Shown here in pieces: positions 1 through 6,168 of a DNA stretch of 47,392 bases. The position numbers and the translations under genes were made by a program. The stretch lies in contig JBBDIG010000009.1 of assembly GCA_040880525.1 (NCBI GenBank), positions 1-47,392 on the forward strand, in the 5' to 3' direction. Origin of the DNA: Bacteroidia bacterium (lineage in GTDB: Bacteria > Bacteroidota > Bacteroidia > CAILMK01 > JBBDIG01). The notes beneath the pieces were generated by a model. That model was not told where the DNA came from, did not search any database, and saw only the letters and a program-made list of their open reading frames with translations. Positions within the stretch are counted from its first letter, which is position 1. Each line of letters begins with the position of its first letter.

Positions 1-166
1 GTACCATTGCTCCGCCTGAAGTGCCATTCCAGCCTTCATTTTCTCCTTTCCAGATGGTTTCGCCACAGCGGTTGTAGATCGAGAGTTGGCCCGTGGCCGG
101 ACTTATCCGGCTGGAAAGCCGAATTAATGTAGGTCCCAATTGCATTGGGACAAGCCCGGCAACGGG
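1..166 (-). pseudogene. C-terminal fragment of a T9SS/gliding-type secreted protein, running off the left edge
   Basis: Read on the minus strand, this stretch is open to the left edge and encodes LSIYNRCGETIWKG followed by NEGWNG. This matches the consensus of the gliding-motility-associated (type B) sorting domain, IYNRWGE-(V/I)(F/W)...WDG, which directs export through the type IX system. The usual Trp of NRWG is Cys here. Upstream the frame enters a palindromic repeat and meets a stop at 168-170, so no full gene precedes it inside the window. The remainder may lie beyond position 1. It is either the decayed 3' end of a large adhesin-like gene or a duplicated scrap. The match is read from consensus memory, not from an alignment. 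Confidence 0.45.
29..87. repeat. 59-base direct repeat, copy A
   Basis: This copy is identical to 269-327 except for one base (G at 77, A at 317). The repeated unit encodes the IYNRCGETIWKGENEGW part of the T9SS-like domain on the minus strand. Copies start 240 bases apart, with a REP/BIME-like element between them. Confidence 0.9.
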
Positions 167-250
167 CTACCATGGCTGGATGACTCCGCTCTCCTACCCG
201 GCCCTGATATTCCGCTGTCGTGGAATTGTCCGATAACAAATCGGACCTAC
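129..250. repeat. REP/BIME-like element: three GTAG-footed hairpins
   Basis: Three perfect hairpins lie within 122 bases. 133-151 has an 8-base stem and 3-base loop and is preceded by GTAG at 129-132. 153-168 has a 6-base stem and is followed by CTAC at 167-170. 228-246 has a 7-base stem and 5-base loop and is followed by CTAC at 247-250. The outer two form an inverted pair, with GTAG at both outer feet. A GTAG foot next to a short palindrome is the classic signature of REP sequences mobilised by REP-associated tyrosine transposases (RAYT), and inverted pairs are called BIMEs. No RAYT gene is visible in the window, so mobilisation in trans is inference. Confidence 0.7.
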
Positions 251-268
251 ATGAGCAACTGTTCCGTC

Positions 269-327
269 CCAGCCTTCATTTTCTCCTTTCCAGATGGTTT
301 CGCCACAGCGGTTGTAAATCGAGAGTT
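269..327. repeat. 59-base direct repeat, copy B, with T9SS-like domain fragment
   Basis: Second copy of the unit at 29-87. On the minus strand it again reads LSIYNRCGETIWKG and NEGWDGT, then runs straight into the palindrome at 228-250. The domain is therefore cut off here, which marks this copy as non-functional. Confidence 0.85.
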
Positions 328-344
328 CCCCGCTCCCCGCTCTC

Positions 345-389
345 GCTCGCCTCTGGCGAGTGTGAACTATCCCCAGGCGTCCCGCCTAC
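345..389. repeat. Dispersed two-hairpin repeat, copy 1
   Basis: Hairpin CTCGCC/GGCGAG (346-360), a 14-base linker beginning TGT, then AGGCG-TCC-CGCCT (375-387) followed by AC, so that the foot again reads GTAG on the minus strand. The same layout, the same 14-base linker length and an identical second hairpin recur at 31799-31843. The two loci belong to one dispersed palindromic family. Confidence 0.6.
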
Positions 390-562
390 GGTGATTGCAA
401 TAATTGTTTCATCCATTCACAAAAGTTGAAGCTACCGCACCACCGTCACATTTCCTTTAAAGAAATGCGGGGCGGCAGTATCGTCCTTTTTCTTCGTTTC
501 TCAACGCTACAGCAGGTCAATTACAATCATACCTCTACCTCCGGAATAATTTACTGATGATT

Positions 563-596
563 AACCCTCCAAGAGTATCAAAACTCTTGGAGGGTT
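563..596. repeat. Long perfect hairpin (14-base stem), possible terminator of the Coq4-like gene
   Basis: AACCCTCCAAGAGT (563-576) pairs perfectly with 583-596 across a 6-base loop. It lies 28 bases beyond the stop codon of the minus-strand Coq4-like gene. There is no T-run, so factor-independent termination is uncertain. It could equally be a dispersed intergenic palindrome. Confidence 0.6.
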
Positions 597-624
597 GGGA
601 CGGGACGGATAAGGAATTTCAGGT

Positions 625-1116
625 TTATTCTTTCTCAAATATCATCCTCCGTATTTTTTCAGTTTCAGCACCCAATAATTCCTGAAAATCCCAGTCATGA
701 AATTTGTTAGCGTTTTTGCCCGTGCAAAATGCCCGGTAGAAATCTTTCCAGTATTCTGGGTAAAAAGCCGCGGAAACAAACGTGCAGGCAACATAAGGAA
801 GAGACCACCTTCCGTTTCCCAACGGAACAAACTGGATACAGGCTTCATCTTTTATTGTAGTTCCATAATTAAATAAGACATGGTAAACATCATGAAACTC
901 TGCCATTGGAATCACTTCCAGGTTATGCCGTTTCAGGAAAATGCCTACATCCCTGCCCAAGGTACCTTCAGGCATTTTGCTCAATGATTCAACCGTGACA
1001 TTCCAAGGTTTTCTGTTTCTCCTCATGTACAGGTATAGCGGACGTAATCCGTAAGCAATTTTCCAAGATAGCTTTTCCCGGAAAGATTGTTTATTTTTAA
1101 GTTTTAATGTTGACAT
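625..1116 (-). CDS. Coq4-family protein
   Basis: This 163-residue protein carries the putative metal-ligand motif of the Coq4 family, HDxxH-x11-E: His75, Asp76, His79, eleven residues, Glu91. An MPEGTLGR segment stands before it at 48-55 and an NKFHDWDF segment near the C terminus. Coq4 in mitochondria and proteobacteria helps assemble the ubiquinone biosynthesis complex. Bacteroidota normally make menaquinone, so the role here is probably different or in another lipid/quinone pathway (inference). No signal peptide is seen; the protein is likely cytoplasmic or membrane-associated. A palindrome, ACTTTG-N5-CAAAGT, lies about 50 bases upstream. The neighbours are repeats on one side and a weakly supported small frame on the other, so the gene appears to be a single transcription unit. 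Confidence 0.75.
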   Translation of the reverse strand: MSTLKLKNKQSFREKLSWKIAYGLRPLYLYMRRNRKPWNVTVESLSKMPEGTLGRDVGIFLKRHNLEVIPMAEFHDVYHVLFNYGTTIKDEACIQFVPLGNGRWSLPYVACTFVSAAFYPEYWKDFYRAFCTGKNANKFHDWDFQELLGAETEKIRRMIFEKE

Positions 1117-1164
1117 ACGAAAGCGTTGTTATTTGTTGTATTCATAGTCAAATTATCTGAAAGT

Positions 1165-1181
1165 ACTTTGAGCTACAAAGT
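1165..1181. promoter_or_regulatory. Palindromic box ACTTTG-N5-CAAAGT upstream of the Coq4-like gene
   Basis: Perfect 6-base arms around a 5-base centre, 48 bases before the minus-strand start codon. A second copy with 7-base arms lies at 1427-1445. The size and symmetry suit an operator for a small dimeric repressor. The regulator is unknown and none is encoded nearby. Confidence 0.5.
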
Positions 1182-1214
1182 GATGTGGCAAATTTTTTTA
1201 GCGTTTTAAAAGCG

Positions 1215-1421
1215 TCATTCAAGTCCAGCAGAACGAACTGTTATCGCTGCTTTGCATTCCCCGTATAAGGTGTTGGGAAGTTGCAGCGTTTTCAACGCCA
1301 AGCAACCGATCGCAATCTGGTGATTCCGGAAAGTGATACAAATCCCGGGGGCATGTTCCAATAAGCTTTTTACCTCTGCCGAAGCGTATAGGCAATATGC
1401 TTCCTGATTTAAAGTGATCAT
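1215..1421 (-). CDS. Possible 68-residue protein of unknown function (weak)
   Basis: An ATG-started frame (MITLNQEAYCLYASAEV...) begins 5 bases after the 1427-1445 palindrome on the minus strand. I recognise no family. An overlapping frame (1219-1560) contains VRFIGLAEAS, which resembles VHFIGLAEVS in the TrmN6 gene downstream. The locus could therefore instead be a decayed relative of that gene with no real product. The support is only the start codon placed after the palindrome and a protein-like composition. Confidence 0.2.
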   Translation of the reverse strand: MITLNQEAYCLYASAEVKSLLEHAPGICITFRNHQIAIGCLALKTLQLPNTLYGECKAAITVRSAGLE

Positions 1422-1426
1422 AAAAG

Positions 1427-1445
1427 TACTTTGTGTTGCAAAGTA
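1427..1445. promoter_or_regulatory. Second palindromic box TACTTTG-N5-CAAAGTA
   Basis: 7-base perfect arms around TGTTG, followed by further AAAGT repeats. It is related to the box at 1165-1181 (same ACTTTG/CAAAGT arms, same 5-base spacing), 262 bases away. It includes TACTTTG on both strands, close to the Bacteroidota -7 element, so a bound protein would cover the promoter. Confidence 0.5.
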
Positions 1446-1829
1446 AAGTAAAGTAAAAGATTTGAAAGAAGGTTGTATCGTGGAGAAATAATTTATTGGT
1501 CTCTTTTCCCGCAGATGCTTCCGCCAGGCCAATAAAACGGACACCTTCCGAGGTGAGCAAATGGCTAAATTTTACCTTCGCTCCAGCTCAATGATGTTTG
1601 ATATCATAATAAGTCAGGTTGTAGCCGACTATTTTACTATGATTAATAAAAATATGTCAACAAATAAAGCGAGATATTTTGGTTATTTCAATCAACTCGA
1701 AAGTAATTGATTTGACGTTGGTGATCCAGGAAAGACGCTTTAAAGTTCAAGTGAAAGTGCTTTAAAAGAATTACGCAGTGATATCCACTAAATATTAAAA
1801 TCCCGAAAAGACAAGCGCTATCCAGATTC
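1446..1829. other. Intergenic, with a short TrmN6-like coding remnant at about 1518-1556
   Basis: On the minus strand the segment VRFIGLAEAS is nine-tenths similar to VHFIGLAEVS of the TrmN6 gene (bases about 2047-2080). The base differences fall mostly at third codon positions, as expected of two diverged coding sequences. No intact frame surrounds it. 1560-1829 is AT-rich and otherwise featureless. Confidence 0.3.
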
Positions 1830-2561
1830 TCACTCTGCCGGACCCAATGCGCCCGGAAAATGAAACGCCTTTGTCATCTCAATATATTGTCCGGTATAAT
1901 GCGCAGGATTGCCTTCGCGGATAACGATCATTTCTTCCGCAACTGCCTGCGGGTCTTTGCTGAATTCCAGGAGCATTCGATTGGGAGGATGCGAAGTGGT
2001 CGGCTTTACGAGTGCCTTTTTTAGGAGGTGAAGGGGAGATACTTCTGCAAGACCGATAAAATGGACGGCTTCTGTAGTGGGTAGCACCAGGCAGATTCGG
2101 CCTTTGGCTGAAAGCAGTAAAAGACTAAAGTGCAGCAGATCGCACAACGGAAGCCGATCATCGTGGCGGGCCGTGGCACGATGCAGCTTCTGTGGCTTCA
2201 GCGAATTGCGGAAGTAAGGTGGATTGCTGATGATGAGGTCAAAATGATTGTGGTTTGTTTTGGCAAATTCCTGCAATGATATTTGCGATACAGCAATTTG
2301 CGAGGGCCATTTGCTTTGCTTCACATTCAGCCGGGCCAGCTCTGCCGCCTTTTCGCTAACGTCAATGGCTGCGATATTGACAGTGGTTTTCTGCGCCATC
2401 ATTAATGCCAGCGCTCCGGTGCCGGTTCCCACATCCAGGATGGAGCGCGCCTCAAGGGGTTGCACCCAGGCGCCCAGCAGCATCGTATCCGTCCCCAGCG
2501 GGAAGACCTCCGCATTCTGCTGCAAATCGAATTCTCTGAATCTGAATATTATTTCCGCCAA
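1830..2561 (-). CDS. trmN6: tRNA1(Val) (adenine(37)-N6)-methyltransferase
   Basis: This 243-residue SAM-dependent methyltransferase has motif I DVGTGTG at residues 43-49 and the N6-adenine catalytic signature NPPY at 113-116 (followed by FRNS). Together with the length, these match the YfiC/TrmN6 family, which methylates A37 of tRNA-Val. The N-terminal FRFREFDLQQ segment and the MLLGAW stretch are typical of the family. It acts in the cytoplasm. The neighbouring genes are unrelated, and 56 bases separate it from the secreted protein upstream. The main alternative would be a related HemK-like or rRNA N6-methyltransferase, but the absence of extra domains and the small size favour TrmN6. Confidence 0.85.
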   Translation of the reverse strand: MAEIIFRFREFDLQQNAEVFPLGTDTMLLGAWVQPLEARSILDVGTGTGALALMMAQKTTVNIAAIDVSEKAAELARLNVKQSKWPSQIAVSQISLQEFAKTNHNHFDLIISNPPYFRNSLKPQKLHRATARHDDRLPLCDLLHFSLLLLSAKGRICLVLPTTEAVHFIGLAEVSPLHLLKKALVKPTTSHPPNRMLLEFSKDPQAVAEEMIVIREGNPAHYTGQYIEMTKAFHFPGALGPAE

Positions 2562-2617
2562 TTCATTTTATTAAACAGAGGTGCTAATTATTAAAATAAC
2601 ACAAAACAGAAAATACC

Positions 2618-3553
2618 TTATATATTCTTAGCCATATTTCTTATATCCTTTGCCTTGAGATTGCGACCGGAACCTGCATGTTCAGAATACATTACCTCAC
2701 CGGTAGCAGAATTAATAATACTTAATGTCTTTTGAAACTGGCTTTTGGTATACATAAGATAATAAAAAGGATTCGTATCTTTTAGTATCCGGTCATTAAG
2801 TTCTTTTATAGAAACAATTTCATAATCATAAACATAGTCCTTCATTAATTCCCCTGCCGTTAGCTTATCCGATTCGCTGTCAGTGAATTCATTAAACTTA
2901 ATAAGCACATAATCCGGAATATAGAGCTTTTCATTCCTTAGTACTTTTAGCTTTTCTTTATTAATTATTTTATCTTTTAATGTTATTTCCTTTTTAGCAG
3001 TAAATCCCTGGTTTATTTGTTGAATATAGTTTTTTAAATAACCCTTATCCCAGTTTCGCACACGGCCACCCAGATCAGCATCTTGCCGGAAGAGTTCGTA
3101 TTGTGCATCTACAAGGTTATGATCAGGGAACATTTGTATTCTGGCCACCGGCCTGATGTCTTTCTCTGAAAATTTTTTATTTCGCATAAAGAACCTGTCC
3201 CGTGGATACCAAAGCGAAAGGTACAGGTAAACATAAGAACCCCTGCGATAGGAGTCCAGCTCCCAGCGGAACGTAAGAAATGTAACGTTCCTGCCAAATA
3301 CCTTACTCATATCCTCCTTACAAATAAAATCAAGCCTCGTAAAAGTCCAGTATTTCCTGTAAATCCTTTTATATTCTTTGGCAATTTCCGAGTCTGGATC
3401 GTTCATTACCACGTAGGTAACTCCACCCTGCAATTCCGGTATTTTCTCTACGTTTGATATTAATACTTGCGCATCTGAATTTACCGCTATAAATCCGAGA
3501 AATATGATTAATACGATCAATTTCAGAAGGTTTAATCTTTTGCTCATCGTCAT
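2618..3553 (-). CDS. Secreted protein of unknown function
   Basis: A 311-residue protein with a clear signal peptide: Lys/Arg-rich start, hydrophobic core LIVLIIFLGFIAV and a cleavage-like site near SDAQ (A-Q, common in Bacteroidota). The mature part is rich in charged and aromatic residues and has no motif I recognise. It ends with KAKDIRNMAKNI and lacks a T9SS tail, so it is probably periplasmic. Two in-frame ATGs (3553, 3547) are possible starts. It is the last gene before the decayed ATPase gene and is not obviously in an operon with trmN6. Its base composition is more AT-rich than the ABC-F gene further upstream. Confidence 0.6.
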   Translation of the reverse strand: MTMSKRLNLLKLIVLIIFLGFIAVNSDAQVLISNVEKIPELQGGVTYVVMNDPDSEIAKEYKRIYRKYWTFTRLDFICKEDMSKVFGRNVTFLTFRWELDSYRRGSYVYLYLSLWYPRDRFFMRNKKFSEKDIRPVARIQMFPDHNLVDAQYELFRQDADLGGRVRNWDKGYLKNYIQQINQGFTAKKEITLKDKIINKEKLKVLRNEKLYIPDYVLIKFNEFTDSESDKLTAGELMKDYVYDYEIVSIKELNDRILKDTNPFYYLMYTKSQFQKTLSIINSATGEVMYSEHAGSGRNLKAKDIRNMAKNI

Positions 3554-3635
3554 TTAAATTTGGTTTGTGACTGCAATATCCGCATTTAAGCACTTCCCTC
3601 CAAATGCGCTTTAGCTATGGATGCTTAGCCACCAA

Positions 3636-3966
3636 TTAAATCCACTCTTTCAATTGTTGGAATGGGGCGCTGTAACGCTGCTCTATCGCTTTTAACCATT
3701 CAGATATTTCAGGTAATTGAGTGAGTGAAGATGTGCCAATAGAAAAAGTTTCGATTGTCATTAAAGCGTACTAAATCCCCAAGATAAACAGGTTCATTTA
3801 GCAGATATGGCGCAGAGAACAAAGCCAGCGCCTCAAGAATATTTGACTTCCCCACATTAGGCCGCCCAATAAAAAGGTTGATCCGTTTGCACCGCAGCTT
3901 CATCTCCTTTATGGATTTGAAGTTTCTGATCTCAAGTTCAGTAATGAAATTCTTATTCACCTCCAC
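3636..3966 (-). pseudogene. AAA/OLD-like ATPase gene, internally deleted and frameshifted
   Basis: The first 77 residues are a good N terminus of a RecF/OLD-type ATPase: ITELEIRNFKSIKEM, then a Walker A GRPNVGKSN, then NILEALALFSAP. The frame then degrades to HIFTHSIT and stops at 3709. Shifted by one frame, the minus strand continues with LPEISEWLKAIEQRY and FQQLKEWI ending at 3636, which looks like the C terminus of the same kind of protein. Such ATPases are usually 350-450 residues, so the middle (including Walker B and the ABC signature) is gone. A large internal deletion with a frameshift is the simplest reading. It was probably a defence-type or orphan overcoming-lysogenisation-like ATPase. 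Confidence 0.65.
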
Positions 3967-4058
3967 GGCTACTATTGTTTCGTTCGGATGTCAAAAGTAG
4001 ATATTTAGAAGCTTCTCTTTTTTAACGTGATCATTGAATCTTAAATCTTTACGCATTT

Positions 4059-6014
4059 TCACACTTCCCGTTTCTTCTCTTCAAATTTCTCGAATTCTTC
4101 CTGCGCTTCGGTCCATTCATTCATGGCGGCTTCCAGGCGGGCTTTCAGCTTATCGTACTGTGTAAAAGTATCGTGGCTCATGGTCTTGAACTTGGCGGGA
4201 TCGGCCATGTCGGCTTCGTGGCTGGCGATGGATTTTTCCAGTTTTGCCACTTCCTTTTCCAGGTCTTGTACCTGTTTGCGCCATTTGCGCTGTTCGCGGT
4301 CCAACTCTTTTTTTGCCTCGTAGCGGGCTTTGTTGTCAACCGGCTCATTTACAGGGGCAGCGGCCTTTTTTTCATCCGCCTGCCGGCCAAGCTCATCCAG
4401 GGTTTCCAGCTTCTTTTTGCGCAGGAATTCATACACATCACCCGGAAATTCGCGGGTTTTCTGATCCTTGAACTCCACCACCTTTTGCGTCAGCCCTTTC
4501 AGGAAATCACGGTCGTGGGAAACGAGGATGAGAGTACCGGTATAGTTCTGTAGCGCCTGCTTCAGCACATCCTTGCTACGCATGTCGAGGTGGTTGGTAG
4601 GTTCGTCCAGGATAAGGAGGTTAACCGGTTGCAGTAGCAGGCGCGCCAATGCCAGGCGGGAGCGTTCGCCTCCACTCAGCACCTTCACTTTCTTGTCCAC
4701 ATCCTCACCGCTGAAGAGAAATGCTCCCAGCAAGCTGCGGACTTTCAGGCGCATTTCTCCGGTCGCTGCATTGTCAATTACCTGGAATGCAGTCAGGTCC
4801 TGGGGCAGGCGGTCGGCTTCGTCCTGGGCATAGAATCCGAGCGACACATTGTGGCCAGGTTTCATAGTGCCCTCAAAATTTTCGCGGCCTCCGATGATTC
4901 GCGACATGGTGGATTTCCCTTCGCCATTTTTTCCTACAAACGCCACCTTTTCCCCTCTGTGTATCTCCATTGAAACGTGGTCCAGCACAAGGTTATCATC
5001 ATATCGTTTGCTCAGGTCTTTTACGTCCACCACCACGAGCCCGGATCGTGGCGCATCCGGAAAACGGAACTTTATAGAAGAAGTATCCTCTTCATCTAGC
5101 GTAATGCGCTCAATTTTATCCAGTTGCTTTATCCGGCTCTGAACCAGCGTGGCCTTTGTATTCTTGGCCCGGAATCGCTCAATGAATTTCTCGGATTGTT
5201 TTATCTGTTTCTGCTGGTTTTCATAAGAAGATTGCAGTTGTTCCCTGCGTTCCTGCCGTAATTCCATGTAGCGGCTATAGTTGGAAGGATAGTCGAAAAC
5301 GCTGCCGTTGCTGATCTCAATAGTGCGGTTGGTGAGATTATCCAGGAATGCCCTGTCGTGCGACACGAGGAATACGGCTCCGACATACGATTTCAGGAAT
5401 TCCTCAAGCCATTGGATGGACTCAAGGTCTAAGTGGTTGGTCGGTTCATCCAGAAGAATGACGTCAGGCTGCCGGAGCAGGATCTTGGCCAGCTCTATCC
5501 GCATCCGCCATCCACCGCTGAAGGTGCTTGTGGGAGCGTCAAAATCACTGCGCTCAAATCCAAGCCCCGTCAGCACTTTTTCCGTTTCACCTTCAATGCC
5601 GTGCCCGCCAAGCATGGTGTAGCGCTCGTTGGCTTCATGCTGTTTGTTCAGCAACTCCAGGTATTCAGCCGATTCGTGATCCTGCCGGTGGGCCACTTCA
5701 TCCGCCAGCGCATCAATGGTTTTTTCAAGTGCTTTTAACTCAGCAAAAGCCGAAAGCGCTTCCTCATAAACGGTCTTTCCTTCCTGATGTACCATCTGCT
5801 GAGGCAGGTATCCGATCTTCCTCCCACGTGGTAATACCACCTCTCCCACGTCCGGCACATGCTCACCGGCCATGATCTTGAGTAGCGTGGATTTCCCCGC
5901 ACCGTTGCGGCCCACAAGACCAATGCGTTCACGAGCGTTTACTGTAAAAGAAACATCATCGAATAGAATGCGGTCAGCAAAAATGACCGCCAGTTCAGAG
6001 GCAGTTAATAACAT
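4059..6014 (-). CDS. ABC-F family ATPase (translation factor type)
   Basis: A 651-residue protein with two ABC ATPase domains and no membrane segments. The first has Walker A GRNGAGKST near residue 36, signature FSGGW and Walker B LLDEPTNHLD. The second has GKNGEGKST, signature LSGGERSRL and LILDEPTNHLD. The charged linker between them (ENQQKQIKQSEKFIERFRAK) is the ABC-F interdomain arm that reaches into the ribosomal E/P sites. A C-terminal coiled coil (about 560-650) resembles the Uup/YdiF type. ABC-F proteins act on stalled ribosomes, and some give antibiotic protection; nothing here points to resistance. The promoter -7 element at 6019-6026 ends only a few bases before the ATG, suggesting a leaderless or near-leaderless mRNA. 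Confidence 0.9.
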   Translation of the reverse strand: MLLTASELAVIFADRILFDDVSFTVNARERIGLVGRNGAGKSTLLKIMAGEHVPDVGEVVLPRGRKIGYLPQQMVHQEGKTVYEEALSAFAELKALEKTIDALADEVAHRQDHESAEYLELLNKQHEANERYTMLGGHGIEGETEKVLTGLGFERSDFDAPTSTFSGGWRMRIELAKILLRQPDVILLDEPTNHLDLESIQWLEEFLKSYVGAVFLVSHDRAFLDNLTNRTIEISNGSVFDYPSNYSRYMELRQERREQLQSSYENQQKQIKQSEKFIERFRAKNTKATLVQSRIKQLDKIERITLDEEDTSSIKFRFPDAPRSGLVVVDVKDLSKRYDDNLVLDHVSMEIHRGEKVAFVGKNGEGKSTMSRIIGGRENFEGTMKPGHNVSLGFYAQDEADRLPQDLTAFQVIDNAATGEMRLKVRSLLGAFLFSGEDVDKKVKVLSGGERSRLALARLLLQPVNLLILDEPTNHLDMRSKDVLKQALQNYTGTLILVSHDRDFLKGLTQKVVEFKDQKTREFPGDVYEFLRKKKLETLDELGRQADEKKAAAPVNEPVDNKARYEAKKELDREQRKWRKQVQDLEKEVAKLEKSIASHEADMADPAKFKTMSHDTFTQYDKLKARLEAAMNEWTEAQEEFEKFEEKKREV

Positions 6015-6018
6015 GGTG

Positions 6019-6026
6019 CAAAGGTA
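6019..6026 (-). promoter_or_regulatory. Promoter -7 element of the ABC-F gene (TACCTTTG)
   Basis: TACCTTTG on the minus strand fits the Bacteroidota -7 consensus TAnnTTTG. Its downstream edge is 4 bases from the ATG at 6012-6014, so transcription should begin at or next to the start codon. No good TTTG -33 box was seen. Confidence 0.5.
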
Positions 6027-6120
6027 AAGACGCTAAAGCCGGAATTGGCTATCGACTGTTAGCTGTTGGCGATTGGCCGTTGGCAATGAGGACGCCATGA
6101 GGTCGCTCAGAAAAGTAATT

Positions 6121-6147
6121 TTTGCCTAAGGCTGTATATTACCTTTG
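6121..6147 (+). promoter_or_regulatory. Promoter of the TonB receptor operon
   Basis: TAccTTTG at 6140-6147 with TTTG at 6121-6124. The 15-base spacer is shorter than the usual 17-23. The -7 box overlaps the upstream TTG codon at 6145, which favours the ATG at 6169 as the true start. Confidence 0.45.
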
Positions 6148-6168
6148 TCGCTCTTTCCACCATATCCT

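Noticed and set aside
140-429. Plus-strand open frames over the left-edge repeats (140-394, 220-429)
   Set aside because: They read through hairpins and the antisense of the T9SS fragment; no family, no start signals.
1219-1560. 113-codon minus-strand frame
   Set aside because: Only ten residues resemble TrmN6; the rest is not protein-like and overlaps another open frame.
4059-6014. ABC-F gene as an antibiotic-resistance gene
   Set aside because: Nothing in the sequence separates it from the widespread housekeeping ABC-F types, and there is no associated mobile element.
6041-6090. TTGGC-rich micro-repeat upstream of the TonB operon
   Set aside because: Short, imperfect GTTGGC-like repeats of low complexity; no function can be supported.
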